Numbered from the stretch's first letter, positions 15,361 through 24,716 are shown. The stretch: DNA of 64,000 bases from UBA10908 sp964608965 (GCA_964608965.1 CAZSPZ010000003.1:48925-112924), one strand, 5' to 3'. Made by a program: numbers and translations. The notes: generated by a model not told the origin, from the letters alone.

Positions 15361-16641
15361 CTATTCGTCAAAATATTCGAAATCATAGTCGATTACACGG
15401 ATAATATCACCCTCTTGTAACCCCATATCCTTTAGGCGTTCAATAGCCCCTTTATCTTCTATGTATTTATACAAGTATCTCAGAGATCCTGTATCGTTAA
15501 AGTTTGTGGAATTGAAAATCTTCTCCAGCTGCTTGCCGGTCACCCAAAATACGCCGCTGTCTTTTCGTATATAAATCTCTCGATAGTCTTCTTCTTGCTC
15601 CGGAATTTTAGGATCAAAGAATTCAACGACCATTTCCGGTTCTGATTCTTTCACTTTCTGAAGTTCTGCATAGGCTTCAGCCATCAGATCGTTTACGCCC
15701 TCTCCCACTGGTGCGCAAAGAGGAAAAACTTTATATCCCTTGCTTTCCACATAGGCCTTGAACGCGGAATAGTCCTCCGGTTTTGCCAAATCCATTTTAT
15801 TTGCCGCAACAATCTGAGGTTTTTTCGCTAATTTGCTGCTGTATGTGTACAGTTCTGCATTGATTTTATCAAAATCTTCTATCGGATCTCTTCCCTCTGA
15901 GCCGGAAACATCGACCACATGGATGAGTATTCGTGTGCGTTCAATATGTTTAAGAAAATCCAGGCCAAGGCCAAGGCCCGTGGATGCTCCCTCGATAAGT
16001 CCCGGAATATCCGCCAGGACAAAAGAGGAATCATAAATTGCCACAACCCCTAAATTCGGAGTAATGGTCGTAAAATGATAGTTTGCGATTTTGGGCGATG
16101 CGCTTGTGGAAACGGATAGCAACGTTGATTTTCCGACGTTTGGATATCCTACCAAACCTACATCCGCAATGAGTTTAAGCACCAGTTCAATATGGCGTTC
16201 TACAGGAAACCCGCCCGCTTCGGCGAAATTGGGAGCCTGACGCACGGAGTTTTTGAAATTTACATTTCCTCTTCCGCCCCGGCCGCCCTTGGCAACCACG
16301 ATCTTTTCTCCGTCTTTCACTAAATCTTTGAGTACGACACCGGTGTCTGAGTCCAGAATGACTGTTCCGATGGGCACTTTAATAATCAGATCTTCTCCGC
16401 CTTTGCCGAACTGCTGCTTCTTTCTTCCGTTTTCACCACTTGGCGCTTCGTATTTTCGCTTATATCGAAAATCCATCAAAGTCCGTAAGTTTTCGTCTGC
16501 AAGAATAACAATATCTCCTCCTTTACCGCCATCTCCGCCATCAGGCCCCCCTTGGGGAACATATGGCTCACGGCGAAAAGAGACCGCTCCGTTGCCGCCT
16601 TTGCCCGATTTAATTGTTATTTTTGCTTTATCAATAAACAT
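15361..16641 (-). CDS. obg: GTPase Obg/CgtA
   Basis: The protein has 426 residues, the full Firmicute length. The order is a glycine-rich Obg fold (residues 1-158: KGGNGAVSFRRE, GGPDGGDGGKGG), a G domain with the P-loop GYPNVGKSTL, DIPGLIEGA and NKMD, and a C-terminal OCT domain (residues about 340-426). It binds the 50S subunit and couples ribosome assembly to nucleotide status. It follows rpmA after a terminator-like hairpin, so the level of read-through may set its expression. Confidence 0.96.
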   Translation of the reverse strand: MFIDKAKITIKSGKGGNGAVSFRREPYVPQGGPDGGDGGKGGDIVILADENLRTLMDFRYKRKYEAPSGENGRKKQQFGKGGEDLIIKVPIGTVILDSDTGVVLKDLVKDGEKIVVAKGGRGGRGNVNFKNSVRQAPNFAEAGGFPVERHIELVLKLIADVGLVGYPNVGKSTLLSVSTSASPKIANYHFTTITPNLGVVAIYDSSFVLADIPGLIEGASTGLGLGLDFLKHIERTRILIHVVDVSGSEGRDPIEDFDKINAELYTYSSKLAKKPQIVAANKMDLAKPEDYSAFKAYVESKGYKVFPLCAPVGEGVNDLMAEAYAELQKVKESEPEMVVEFFDPKIPEQEEDYREIYIRKDSGVFWVTGKQLEKIFNSTNFNDTGSLRYLYKYIEDKGAIERLKDMGLQEGDIIRVIDYDFEYFDE

Positions 16642-16675
16642 ATTGCCTCTTTTTTATTAATTTATATGAAAATAA

Positions 16676-16699
16676 AGCCCCTATGAAATCATAGGGGCT
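16676..16699 (-). terminator. Terminator after rpmA
   Basis: A perfect 11-base inverted repeat (AGCCCCTATGA/TCATAGGGGCT) is followed by TTTATTTTC on the minus strand, 5 bases after the rpmA stop and before obg. Confidence 0.75.
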
Positions 16700-16704
16700 A
16701 AGTT

Positions 16705-16965
16705 CTAAGCTTCCTGGGAATAAACGCTAACTTGCTTCCTTTGCTTGTCTTTTCTTTCGAATTTGACAATTCCGGACTCTTTTGCAAACAGCGTATCGTC
16801 TCCGCCAATACCCACGTTGTTTCCGGGATGGAACTTCGTTCCTCTCTGACGAACCAAAATGGTACCGGCATTTACGAACTGACCGTCAGCTCTCTTAACT
16901 CCTAAACGTTTGGATTCACTGTCGCGACCGTTCCTGGAACTACCGACTCCTTTTTTACTTGCCAT
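16705..16965 (-). CDS. rpmA: 50S ribosomal protein L27
   Basis: This 86-residue protein has the conserved N-terminal ASKKGVGSSRNGRDSESKRL, which reaches the peptidyl-transferase centre. It begins directly at MASKKG. The short N-terminal extension that the protease Prp removes in Bacillus, Staphylococcus and many Clostridia is absent, because an in-frame TGA lies 7-9 bases before the ATG. The prp (ysxB) gene normally found between rplU and rpmA is also missing. The ribosome-binding site is AAGGAGG. Confidence 0.97.
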   Translation of the reverse strand: MASKKGVGSSRNGRDSESKRLGVKRADGQFVNAGTILVRQRGTKFHPGNNVGIGGDDTLFAKESGIVKFERKDKQRKQVSVYSQEA

Positions 16966-16994
16966 GGTTCTTCACCTCCTTAACCCAAGTGGTT

Positions 16995-17513
16995 TTATTT
17001 GCTAATCGCAGCTTCTATTGTAGCGATTAAAATTGCGTTTGTTGCTTTTTCATCTATTTCGATGTTGTTTTTCTTTGCGAAATCTATTAATTCTGCTTTT
17101 TTCATAGATTTTACGGAAACATCGGCAGTAGATTCTACTTTATCTTCAGCAGGTTTTGTTTCTGCTTTCGGTGCTTGTTTCTTTGCTTCGGCTTTCATTC
17201 CTGCAGCTACGATCTCTTTTACTTCGATCATCGTGAACGGCTGTCTGTGGCCTTGTTTCTTTCTGTAGTCTTTCTTGGCTTTATATTTGAAAGTGATTAC
17301 TTTCTTTGATTTACCATTTCCGATTACTGATCCTACAACCGCAGCACCGTCGATATATGGTGCGCCCACCGTTATTCCGGCTTCGTCGCTTATAAGCAAA
17401 ACTTCGTCCAATGTAACGCTGTTTCCTTCCTCGACATCCAACTTTTCTATGGTGATGACATCGCCTTTGGAAACACGGTACTGTTTTCCACCTGTTTTTA
17501 CTATTGCATACAT
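16995..17513 (-). CDS. rplU: 50S ribosomal protein L21 with C-terminal extension
   Basis: The product has 172 residues; L21 itself is about 103. Residues 1-103 are typical L21 (MYAIVKTGGKQYRVSKGD at the start, KKDYRKKQGHRQPFT near 80-94). Residues about 108-135 are an Ala/Lys/Glu-rich linker. Residues about 136-172 resemble a short SAP/HeH-type helix pair (KKAELIDFAKKNNIEID). The extra domain could contact RNA on the ribosome surface. It lies 29 bases ahead of rpmA, with its own promoter and leader. Confidence 0.95.
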   Translation of the reverse strand: MYAIVKTGGKQYRVSKGDVITIEKLDVEEGNSVTLDEVLLISDEAGITVGAPYIDGAAVVGSVIGNGKSKKVITFKYKAKKDYRKKQGHRQPFTMIEVKEIVAAGMKAEAKKQAPKAETKPAEDKVESTADVSVKSMKKAELIDFAKKNNIEIDEKATNAILIATIEAAISK

Positions 17514-17599
17514 AACTGATTATACCTCCTCTATCCAGACTCGCCAACATGGGTGGCATTAAGCACTTCAAAAAACCCACTCTGAGCGGCAACATTGGT
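17514..17599 (-). promoter_or_regulatory. Candidate L21-type autoregulatory leader of rplU
   Basis: The transcript leader of about 80 bases can fold a stem from complementary GCCACCCATG/CATGTTGGC-like segments and ends in a strong AGGAGG site. Leaders of rplU in Firmicutes are known protein-binding regulators. The match to that family is by position and size, not by a verified consensus. Confidence 0.4.
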
Positions 17600-17628
17600 A
17601 ATATATCACAGGGAGGCAAACCTGTCAA
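17600..17628 (-). promoter_or_regulatory. Promoter of rplU-rpmA
   Basis: TTGACA (17623-17628) and TATATT (17600-17605) are separated by 17 bases, about 90 bases before the rplU start. Confidence 0.8.
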
Positions 17629-17644
17629 ACGATTTTTAACGCAG

Positions 17645-17661
17645 ACAGGCATACTGCCTGT
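17645..17661 (-). terminator. Weak terminator after recA
   Basis: ACAGGCA/TGCCTGT forms a 7-base stem with a 3-base loop just after the recA stop. The following tract is not a good T-run, so termination is likely partial. Confidence 0.5.
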
Positions 17662-17664
17662 TCA

Positions 17665-18750
17665 TTAATCTTCTAATATAACGCCATCTTCGTCTACAGC
17701 GAAAACTTCGCTTCCCTTTTGAGGCAGAACACGAGCTTTCTTGTCCATGAACCGTTGAATAAGCTCGGCTTCCAATTCGTCTATGATAGCGGGATTCTCG
17801 TTTAAATAAGTTTTAAGATTTTCTCTTCCTTGTCCGATACGGTTTCCCTTATAGCTGTACCATGCACCGGATTTTTCCAGGAGCCCGGCTTCCACAGCGC
17901 AGTCTAAAACATCTCCGGCCTTTGATATGCCAAACCCGTACATAATATCAAATTCCGCCATTTTAAAGGGAGGAGCAACCTTGTTTTTTACAACTTTTAC
18001 TCTTGTTCTGTTCCCGACCATCTGGTCGCCGAGTTTAATGCTCTCGATTCTTCTCACATCCAACCTTACAGACGAATAAAATTTAAGAGCTCTTCCTCCG
18101 GTCGTTACTTCGGGGCTGCCGAACATAACGCCGACTTTTTCTCTGAGCTGATTTATAAAGATGACCGCTGTGTTCGTCTTATTGATTGTTCCGGTTAATT
18201 TTCTGAGTGCCTGTGACATCAACCTGGCTTGCAGGCCCATGTGGCTATCGCCCATATCTCCTTGGATTTCAGCTTTTGGAACAAGCGCCGCCACAGAGTC
18301 GATCACGACGACGGCAATAGCGCCGCTTCGGACGAGCATCTCACAAATTTCCAACGCATCTTCGCCGGTGTCTGGCTGCGATACCAGAAGTTCATCTATA
18401 TCTACGCCTAAAGCTCTCGCATATTCGGGATCCAGAGCGTGCTCGGCATCAATAAATGCCGCTTTACCGCCCGCCTTTTGCGCTTCGGCAATAATATGAA
18501 GCGCCAGTGTAGTCTTTCCCGAAGATTCGGGTCCGAAAATTTCCGTTACACGCCCTTTGGGTATACCACCGATACCGCAAGCGATGTTAAGGCTGACAGA
18601 ACCCGTTGAAATTGCACCTATATTAAGCCTGGCGTTTTCATCTCCAAGCTCCATAATAGTACCTTTGCCAAATTTTTTATCTATTTGCAATAAAGCCGCT
18701 TCTAAGGCTTTTTCCTTTTCCGAATTCTTCTCTGTATTACCAGCCGCCAT
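17665..18750 (-). CDS. recA: RecA recombinase
   Basis: The protein has 361 residues and is of full length. It forms filaments on single-stranded DNA for recombination and triggers LexA cleavage. Visible features are the Walker A GPESSGKTTLALH (about 65-77), Walker B VVVIDSVAAL, the L1/L2 DNA loops (MGLQARLMSQALRKLT; INQLREKVGVMFGSPEVTTGG, in segments) and the acidic C-terminus. ATG at 18750 is preferred because GGAGG lies 5 bases ahead and the longer frame runs into the SOS operator. The gene is SOS-controlled (see the dyad at 18811-18828). Confidence 0.97.
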   Translation of the reverse strand: MAAGNTEKNSEKEKALEAALLQIDKKFGKGTIMELGDENARLNIGAISTGSVSLNIACGIGGIPKGRVTEIFGPESSGKTTLALHIIAEAQKAGGKAAFIDAEHALDPEYARALGVDIDELLVSQPDTGEDALEICEMLVRSGAIAVVVIDSVAALVPKAEIQGDMGDSHMGLQARLMSQALRKLTGTINKTNTAVIFINQLREKVGVMFGSPEVTTGGRALKFYSSVRLDVRRIESIKLGDQMVGNRTRVKVVKNKVAPPFKMAEFDIMYGFGISKAGDVLDCAVEAGLLEKSGAWYSYKGNRIGQGRENLKTYLNENPAIIDELEAELIQRFMDKKARVLPQKGSEVFAVDEDGVILED

Positions 18751-18810
18751 TATATCCTCCGTTTCTGCCCTAAGGCATCCAAGTTCGATGATCATTAAAC
18801 CAATGTCAAA

Positions 18811-18828
18811 TAAGAACATTTGTTCTTA
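18811..18828. promoter_or_regulatory. LexA (DinR) SOS box upstream of recA
   Basis: The perfect dyad TAAGAACA-TT-TGTTCTTA contains GAAC-N4-GTTC, the Gram-positive LexA operator core. It lies 3 bases downstream of the -10 element of the recA promoter, where bound LexA would block initiation. Confidence 0.88.
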
Positions 18829-18831
18829 TTC

Positions 18832-18860
18832 ATCATAATATAACTCATCTCTGCGGTCAA
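18832..18860 (-). promoter_or_regulatory. recA promoter
   Basis: TTGACC (18855-18860) and TATGAT (18832-18837) are separated by 17 bases, directly followed by the SOS box. Confidence 0.75.
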
Positions 18861-18921
18861 GACATATTCCTGAAATGTTTTAGACATTAAAAATAACATA
18901 TTTTTGCAAATTAGTCAATTT

Positions 18922-20157
18922 TTATCTAAACAGTGCTTTATAGAGAACGAGGAACATATGCATCACCGCATTGCTGCGAATCGATACCCTGTTGGAATTA
19001 CGCAGTTGATATTGGTGAGCGGTCGCTTTTCCTTTATGCCATAAGCCTATATATATAAGCCCTACCGGCTTTTCTTGGTTGCCGCCGGACGGACCCGCAA
19101 CCCCGGTAATCGCAATGCACATGTCGCTGCCCGAGACTTTATGCAGACCTTCCGCCATTTCTATGGCAATTTCCGCGCTGACAGCACCGTACTTTTGAAG
19201 TGTTTCAGACTTAACGCCCAACTCTTCCATTTTCGCCGTATTGCTGTAAGTAACAAGGCCGCGGTCGAAAACTGCCGATATTCCCGGCATATCCGTTACC
19301 GTCTTTGAAAAAAAACCACCGGTGCATGATTCTGCGGCCGATAAAGTAATCCCGTCACGCAGAAGTTTTTGTAAAACAATTTGAGAAAGATCTTCGTCGT
19401 CCTCGCTGTAAATATACTCGCCTATCCGCTCCCGAACGTTTTGAAGCGTTGCGTTGACAGCATTTTCCGCTTCCTGTCGCGTTTTTCTTTTTGACGCGAT
19501 TCGCAATGTGGATTCATGATCCTTGGCGTAAGTGGCCAGCGTAGGATCGCTCTGCCCGTTGATTAAATCCAAGAGCTTTGTTTCCAGCATCGACTCGCCT
19601 ATTTCAAAAGTGCGTATCGTCTTATGGAAAATCGTACCTTCCGTTCGTTCTTCAAGGAAAGGCTTAACGCTTTTTTCGAACATCGGTATCATTTCCTTGG
19701 GCGGTCCCGGCATCGAAATAATGAGTTTCCCGTCTTTTTCAATGGCAAAACCCGGCGCCGTGCCGTTTTCATTGGGAAAAATGATTGCATGCAACGGAAA
19801 ATTCGCTTGCTTTAAATTGTTTTCTGTCATCGGCCGATTATATTTTTTGAAATGACTTTCTAAAATTTCAACCTGCTCGGGAATCGGGACTATTTTTTCT
19901 TGAAAAACTTCCGCAATGATTTCTTTTGTAAGATCATCTTGTGTGGGTCCAAGTCCGCCGCTCGTAATGATAAGGTCGCAATCAATATAAGCATGCTCCA
20001 TCATTTTTTTCAGGCGCAGAGGGTTATCGCCCACGGTCATGTGATACATCACATCCACACCCAGCAAATTCATTTGCTGGGAGAGATACACTGTATTCGT
20101 ATTGATGATGGATCCAAATAAAATTTCTGTTCCGACGCTCAGTATTGTGCATTTCAT
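18922..20157 (-). CDS. cinA: CinA family protein (NMN deamidase / ADP-ribose pyrophosphatase)
   Basis: The protein has 411 residues. The N-terminal MoCF-like domain (residues about 1-170) has VGTEILFGSIINTN and TSGGLGPTQDD. The C-terminal CinA domain (about 255-411) has SAAESCTGGFFSKTVTDMPG and the GVAGPSGG motif of NMN deamidase. The C-domain makes NaMN from NMN in pyridine-nucleotide recycling. The gene precedes recA as in many Firmicutes, but recA has its own SOS promoter. Confidence 0.94.
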   Translation of the reverse strand: MKCTILSVGTEILFGSIINTNTVYLSQQMNLLGVDVMYHMTVGDNPLRLKKMMEHAYIDCDLIITSGGLGPTQDDLTKEIIAEVFQEKIVPIPEQVEILESHFKKYNRPMTENNLKQANFPLHAIIFPNENGTAPGFAIEKDGKLIISMPGPPKEMIPMFEKSVKPFLEERTEGTIFHKTIRTFEIGESMLETKLLDLINGQSDPTLATYAKDHESTLRIASKRKTRQEAENAVNATLQNVRERIGEYIYSEDDEDLSQIVLQKLLRDGITLSAAESCTGGFFSKTVTDMPGISAVFDRGLVTYSNTAKMEELGVKSETLQKYGAVSAEIAIEMAEGLHKVSGSDMCIAITGVAGPSGGNQEKPVGLIYIGLWHKGKATAHQYQLRNSNRVSIRSNAVMHMFLVLYKALFR

Positions 20158-20174
20158 ACGCTGCGAATCCTCCG

Positions 20175-20693
20175 TTACATAGAAAAAATTTGTTTGTTTT
20201 TATAAACGTATTCTATCCCCGACACAACTGTCATGATCAGGGATGCCCAAAGCATGATTTGTGCGGCGAAAGCAATCGGTTCGGGAGAATTAAGAATCAA
20301 AAGCGGCACCGCTATCATTTGCAGCACGGTCTTTATTTTGCCTGTCATGCCTGCAGCGATCACGATCCCTTCGGCCGCGGCAACTGTCCTCATTCCTGCA
20401 ACCACGAACTCTCTGGATAGAATAACAATGAGCATCCACGCAGGGACAAGGCCGTTTTCCACCATGCAGCAAAATGCGGAATATACCAATATTTTATCCG
20501 CGAGTGGATCCATGATCTTTCCGAAGTTCGTAACGAGATTGTTCTTTCTTGCAAGATAACCATCCAGATAATCTGTGACAGAGGCGGCAATAAACAGGAA
20601 AAACGCAATCATCGTGTAACCCTGCAGATAGAGGACCACGAAAAACGGCACCGATATCACGCGCATAATTGTAAGCTTATTAGGTAAATTCAT
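20175..20693 (-). CDS. pgsA: CDP-diacylglycerol-glycerol-3-phosphate phosphatidyltransferase
   Basis: This 172-residue membrane enzyme has the CDP-alcohol phosphotransferase signature D-G-x2-A-R-x8-G-x3-D-x3-D (DGYLARKNN ... GKIMDPLADK, about residues 43-65) and several hydrophobic segments. It makes phosphatidylglycerol phosphate, the first committed step to phosphatidylglycerol and cardiolipin. It sits 12 bases after rimO and 17 before cinA, in a conserved operon. Confidence 0.94.
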   Translation of the reverse strand: MNLPNKLTIMRVISVPFFVVLYLQGYTMIAFFLFIAASVTDYLDGYLARKNNLVTNFGKIMDPLADKILVYSAFCCMVENGLVPAWMLIVILSREFVVAGMRTVAAAEGIVIAAGMTGKIKTVLQMIAVPLLILNSPEPIAFAAQIMLWASLIMTVVSGIEYVYKNKQIFSM

Positions 20694-20705
20694 CGTTTCC
20701 TCCGC

Positions 20706-22016
20706 TTAGGCTATCCCTACTAAATCATAATCAAAAGCATCGGTTATCATAACCTCTGCGAAATCTCCGGGCAATAGAATTTTTTGACTTGTAAATAGTA
20801 CGTTGTTGTCGATATCAGGAGCATCCATATATGTACGGCCGATATAACTGCCGTCTTCGCATTGTTCTTCTATAAGCACTTCCACTTTTGAACCGACAAA
20901 AGCCTGGTTGTTTTCCAGCGATATTTCCCTTTGAATCGCCATGATGTGATCTCTGCGGCGCTCTTTCAGGTCTTTTCGTATTTGGTTCGGCAACTTATAA
21001 GCAGCTGTCCCCTCTTCTTTTGAATAGGCAAACACTCCCAAACGTTGAAAGTTCATTTCTTTGACAAATTCAACAAGCTGCCGGAAATCTTCGCTCGTTT
21101 CTCCCGGGAATCCTGTTATAAGTGTCGTTCTGATCGCAATTTCCGGAATTTGTTTACGTAATTTATTTATTGTCGACTTAATTGATTCCGCTGTCGACCT
21201 TCTGTTCATCGCTTTCAATATGGGATCACTTGCATGCTGGATGGGTATATCGAGATATTTGCATATTTTCGGCTCGGTCTTGATTGTCCGGATCAACTCA
21301 TCCGTTATCTCGTCTTCGTAACAATACATCAATCTGATCCAATGGATACCGTCAATTTTACATAAATCATGCAAAAGCAAAGGCAAATGCCCTTCGCCTG
21401 GAAAATCAGAACCATATGCGGTGACATCCTGCGCTATGACAATAATCTCTCGGCAGCCTTCTTCTGCCAGAGTTTTTGCCTCTGCCAGGATATCTTCGGG
21501 CTTTCGGCTTCTGTATCCCCCTCTTATAAAGGGTATGCTGCAATAGCTGCAGATATTATCACAGCCTTCAGCTATTTTAATCGAAGCTGAAAATATATTC
21601 TCCTGCCTCAGCCTGTAACCGATTTCTTCGAAATTTGCATTGTCGGAACTAAGGAAAATTCTCGAATCCGGATGATCAATCGATGTAAGGATATTGGGGA
21701 GAGAAGCATAATCGTTCACACCTAAAAAAACATCCGCTTCCGGGATGGATTTTTCCAATTCATTTCCGTATCGCTGTGAAAGACAGCCGCTGACTATAAG
21801 ATGTTGGTTGTCTTTCTTTTCTGCAGCAACCGCAAAAATAGTATCAATCGATTCTTGTTTCGCATCGTTTATAAAGCCGCAGGTATTCACAATGATGATA
21901 TCTGCGTCTGCGGCATGATAGACAATAGTATGTCCGTTTTGGGCGAGCAATCCTGCGGCATTCTCTGAATCCACCGTGTTTTTTTCGCACCCTAAAGTTT
22001 TAAAATAGACTTTCAA
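20706..22016 (-). CDS. rimO: Ribosomal protein S12 methylthiotransferase RimO
   Basis: The protein has 436 residues. The order is an N-terminal UPF0004 domain with cluster cysteines (TLGCEKN, NTCGFI, SGCLSQRY), a radical SAM core with CDNICSYCSIP (about 152-162), and a C-terminal TRAM domain. TLGCEKN with the RimO-type C-terminus favours RimO (Asp modification on S12) over MiaB. It lies between ftsK and pgsA. Confidence 0.94.
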   Translation of the reverse strand: MKVYFKTLGCEKNTVDSENAAGLLAQNGHTIVYHAADADIIIVNTCGFINDAKQESIDTIFAVAAEKKDNQHLIVSGCLSQRYGNELEKSIPEADVFLGVNDYASLPNILTSIDHPDSRIFLSSDNANFEEIGYRLRQENIFSASIKIAEGCDNICSYCSIPFIRGGYRSRKPEDILAEAKTLAEEGCREIIVIAQDVTAYGSDFPGEGHLPLLLHDLCKIDGIHWIRLMYCYEDEITDELIRTIKTEPKICKYLDIPIQHASDPILKAMNRRSTAESIKSTINKLRKQIPEIAIRTTLITGFPGETSEDFRQLVEFVKEMNFQRLGVFAYSKEEGTAAYKLPNQIRKDLKERRRDHIMAIQREISLENNQAFVGSKVEVLIEEQCEDGSYIGRTYMDAPDIDNNVLFTSQKILLPGDFAEVMITDAFDYDLVGIA

Positions 22017-22036
22017 AATGTTGACCTTCCTGTTTT

Positions 22037-24565
22037 TTATTTCGATTGTTGTTCCAATTGAAGAAATTGATCCAACGTCATCATGACTTTTCTTGGCCTT
22101 GAGCCGTCGGAGGGCCCGATGATCCCTCTGTCTTCCATCATATCAATCAGCCGCGCCGCACGATTATATCCTATCCGGAACCGGCGCTGCAACATGGAAA
22201 CAGACGCTTGTTCCGCTCTGACGACCGTTTCTATTGCGTCCGTCAGCAAATCGTCGGCATCGTCATCATTGCGGCTTGAGCCTGTACCGGCTCGATCGAT
22301 GGCTGTTATGATTTCACCTGAATATTCGGCTTTGGGAGCGCTTTTTTCCAAAAATTCAATGACTGCATGCACTTCGGAATCCGAAATGAAGCATCCTTGA
22401 ACGCGCATCGGCTTGCCTAAACCCTGAGGGCTGAAAAGCATATCCCCCTTGCCTACTAATTTCTCTGCACCGCCCATATCCAATATGGTTCTGGAATCGA
22501 ATTGAGAAGATACGGCAAAAGCTATTCTGGAAGGTATATTTGCTTTGATGACGCCGGTTATGACATCGACGGAAGGCCTTTGAGTGGCGACAATCAGGTG
22601 CATTCCCGCAGCTCTGGCCATTTGGGCCAAACGGCAAATCGATTCCTCCACCTGCGATGGAGCTACCATCATCAAATCTGCCAGTTCATCGATAACGATG
22701 ACGATTTGTGGCAGTGCCAACTCGTTGTCACCTTTTGTTCTTACCGATTCATTGTAAGAAACAAGATCCCTGACCCCTTCTTCCGCAAATTTCTTATACC
22801 GATCCGTCATTTCAGAAACAGCCCATCCAAGCGCGGCAGCTGCCTTAGACGGCTCTGTTACGACAGGGATCAAAAGGTGCGGAATGCCGTTATAATTACC
22901 CAATTCAACAACTTTAGGGTCAATTAAAACCATGCGAACCTCTTCCGGTTTTGCTCTGTATAAAATACTGACGATAAGACTGTTAATACAAACGCTTTTC
23001 CCTGAACCTGTTGCTCCGGCAATCAAAAGATGCGGCATATCCTTTAAATCGCTTACGATACAATCGCCGGAAATTCCTTTGCCTATCGCTAATGCTATTT
23101 TTGATTTATGCGTTTTAAATTCTTTCGATTCAAGGATTTCCCGCAGAACAACCATGTTGATGGCTTCGTTTTCCACTTCGATTCCAACGGCGGCCTTCCC
23201 TGGAATCGGCGCCTCGATGCGTATACTTTTCGCTTTTAAATTCAACGCAATATCGTCTGCAAGACGCACGATACTCGCGACTTTAACGCCGGTACTGGGC
23301 TGAATTTCGTATCTTGTTACCGCAGGACCTTTTATGACATTCAAAACACTGGCGCTGACACCGAAACTGTGGAGCGTCTCTTCGAGCACTTTGGCCTTAT
23401 CCTGTAAAACCGATTTTTCGGTAATATCCTTGTTGAATGCCGGCTTTTTTAATAATTCGATGGACGGAAATCGATAAACCTTCTCAACGTGGACAGGCTC
23501 GATCTCCTTTCGATCAAAAGGGTCGATGCCTTTTCCTTTGGACGGGACAGATGTGCCGTCCAGGCCATAACCCTCCGAAGTTTTTTTCTTTGCTTCGCCG
23601 AACAATGAATCGTCTGTAACATAATCGATGATTTTCTTTTGCCTGTCGACAATGCCCGGAGATTCCGCAGCCGGAGTTAAACCGATGGTTTCGGGCGTAA
23701 AGGATGGTAAATTATCTTCTTGTCCGCTGCGGTATTCGTTTCCTGAAATGTATATCTCCGTTTCGGGAGCCACAGGGAACAGTTGACCTTCCTTTTCAGC
23801 TTTTGCACGGTTAGCGGCAATCTTATCCTCTTCTGCCCTGCGCTTTTCATCGTCCAGTTTTTTAAATTTGTCTTCCGACGCGCTTTTTTGGAGAATCGAA
23901 TGATTGATTGCCAACTGCTCCTCTTTTGTTTGGCGCGACGCCATTCTTTTGATTTTCCAATTGTCGAAAAAAGTAGCCAGCGGAGTATCTATAATAAATA
24001 ACAAAGTAATCATGATGCCAACAACGGCAACAATATACAGGCCTGTTTTACCTACAAATTTTAAAAGCATCGAACCTAAAAGGATTCCCAGTATGCCTCC
24101 GCTTTGAGCGCCTGCCGTATATGTGGTCTTAAGAGAAGCAAACGTTACGGCATCGGCCAGCTCCGGGTACATTCCTGCATTGATGACAGAAACAAAAAGG
24201 AAGAGGACAATCACGCAAATGATCGAGCGCAAAGACATGTAGGATGCTTTTCTGGAAAAAACCAGAATTCCATAAAGAATCAAGTAGTATGGAAGACCGT
24301 AAGCCACTCTTCCAAAGCAGCCAAACAGCAAAGATTGAACGAACAGACCGATTTGCCCGGCAGTTTGAGTCTGAAGGCTTATCACAAAAAAAGTGCCTAT
24401 CGCAATGAGAACGATTGCCCAAATTTCGTCGTGAAGAAGCTTTTTCCTTTTTAAAACTTCTTGCTTTTCTTTTTCTTTGGCGTGTATTTTCTCTCTGTCT
24501 TCCCTTGCCGTTGTCTTCTTTTTAGGTGCGGACTTTGAGGTTGTCGACTTATTTATATCTGTCAT
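22037..24565 (-). CDS. ftsK: FtsK/SpoIIIE DNA translocase
   Basis: The protein has about 842 residues. An N-terminal basic segment is followed by four membrane helices (about 45-190), a linker rich in charged residues, the translocase motor with Walker A GATGSGKSVCIN and Walker B VIVIDELADLMM, and a C-terminal gamma winged helix (SVSMLQRRFRIGYNRAARLIDMMEDRG, in segments) that reads KOPS-type sequences. It pumps chromosome DNA at the division or sporulation septum. ATG at 24565 starts a typical cytoplasmic leader but has only a weak GGGGGA site 13 bases ahead. ATG at 24601 or 24613 cannot be excluded. Confidence 0.93.
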   Translation of the reverse strand: MTDINKSTTSKSAPKKKTTAREDREKIHAKEKEKQEVLKRKKLLHDEIWAIVLIAIGTFFVISLQTQTAGQIGLFVQSLLFGCFGRVAYGLPYYLILYGILVFSRKASYMSLRSIICVIVLFLFVSVINAGMYPELADAVTFASLKTTYTAGAQSGGILGILLGSMLLKFVGKTGLYIVAVVGIMITLLFIIDTPLATFFDNWKIKRMASRQTKEEQLAINHSILQKSASEDKFKKLDDEKRRAEEDKIAANRAKAEKEGQLFPVAPETEIYISGNEYRSGQEDNLPSFTPETIGLTPAAESPGIVDRQKKIIDYVTDDSLFGEAKKKTSEGYGLDGTSVPSKGKGIDPFDRKEIEPVHVEKVYRFPSIELLKKPAFNKDITEKSVLQDKAKVLEETLHSFGVSASVLNVIKGPAVTRYEIQPSTGVKVASIVRLADDIALNLKAKSIRIEAPIPGKAAVGIEVENEAINMVVLREILESKEFKTHKSKIALAIGKGISGDCIVSDLKDMPHLLIAGATGSGKSVCINSLIVSILYRAKPEEVRMVLIDPKVVELGNYNGIPHLLIPVVTEPSKAAAALGWAVSEMTDRYKKFAEEGVRDLVSYNESVRTKGDNELALPQIVIVIDELADLMMVAPSQVEESICRLAQMARAAGMHLIVATQRPSVDVITGVIKANIPSRIAFAVSSQFDSRTILDMGGAEKLVGKGDMLFSPQGLGKPMRVQGCFISDSEVHAVIEFLEKSAPKAEYSGEIITAIDRAGTGSSRNDDDADDLLTDAIETVVRAEQASVSMLQRRFRIGYNRAARLIDMMEDRGIIGPSDGSRPRKVMMTLDQFLQLEQQSK

Positions 24566-24634
24566 ACTTACTATTCCCCCGTCAAAAAGCAGTTGAAGCA
24601 TATTAAAATTCAACCTATGGTAAAATCTAGTTCA

Positions 24635-24663
24635 ATATTATCATAAATCAGCGCTTTCTGCAA
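24635..24663 (-). promoter_or_regulatory. Promoter of the ftsK-rimO-pgsA-cinA operon
   Basis: TTGCAG (24658-24663) and TAATAT (24635-24640) are separated by 17 bases. It is divergent from the asd promoter. Confidence 0.6.
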
Positions 24664-24716
24664 TTGCGCCTCTTTGCGAGAGTGTTTTTATAATTGCTCT
24701 ATGTCAACAAAAGTAG

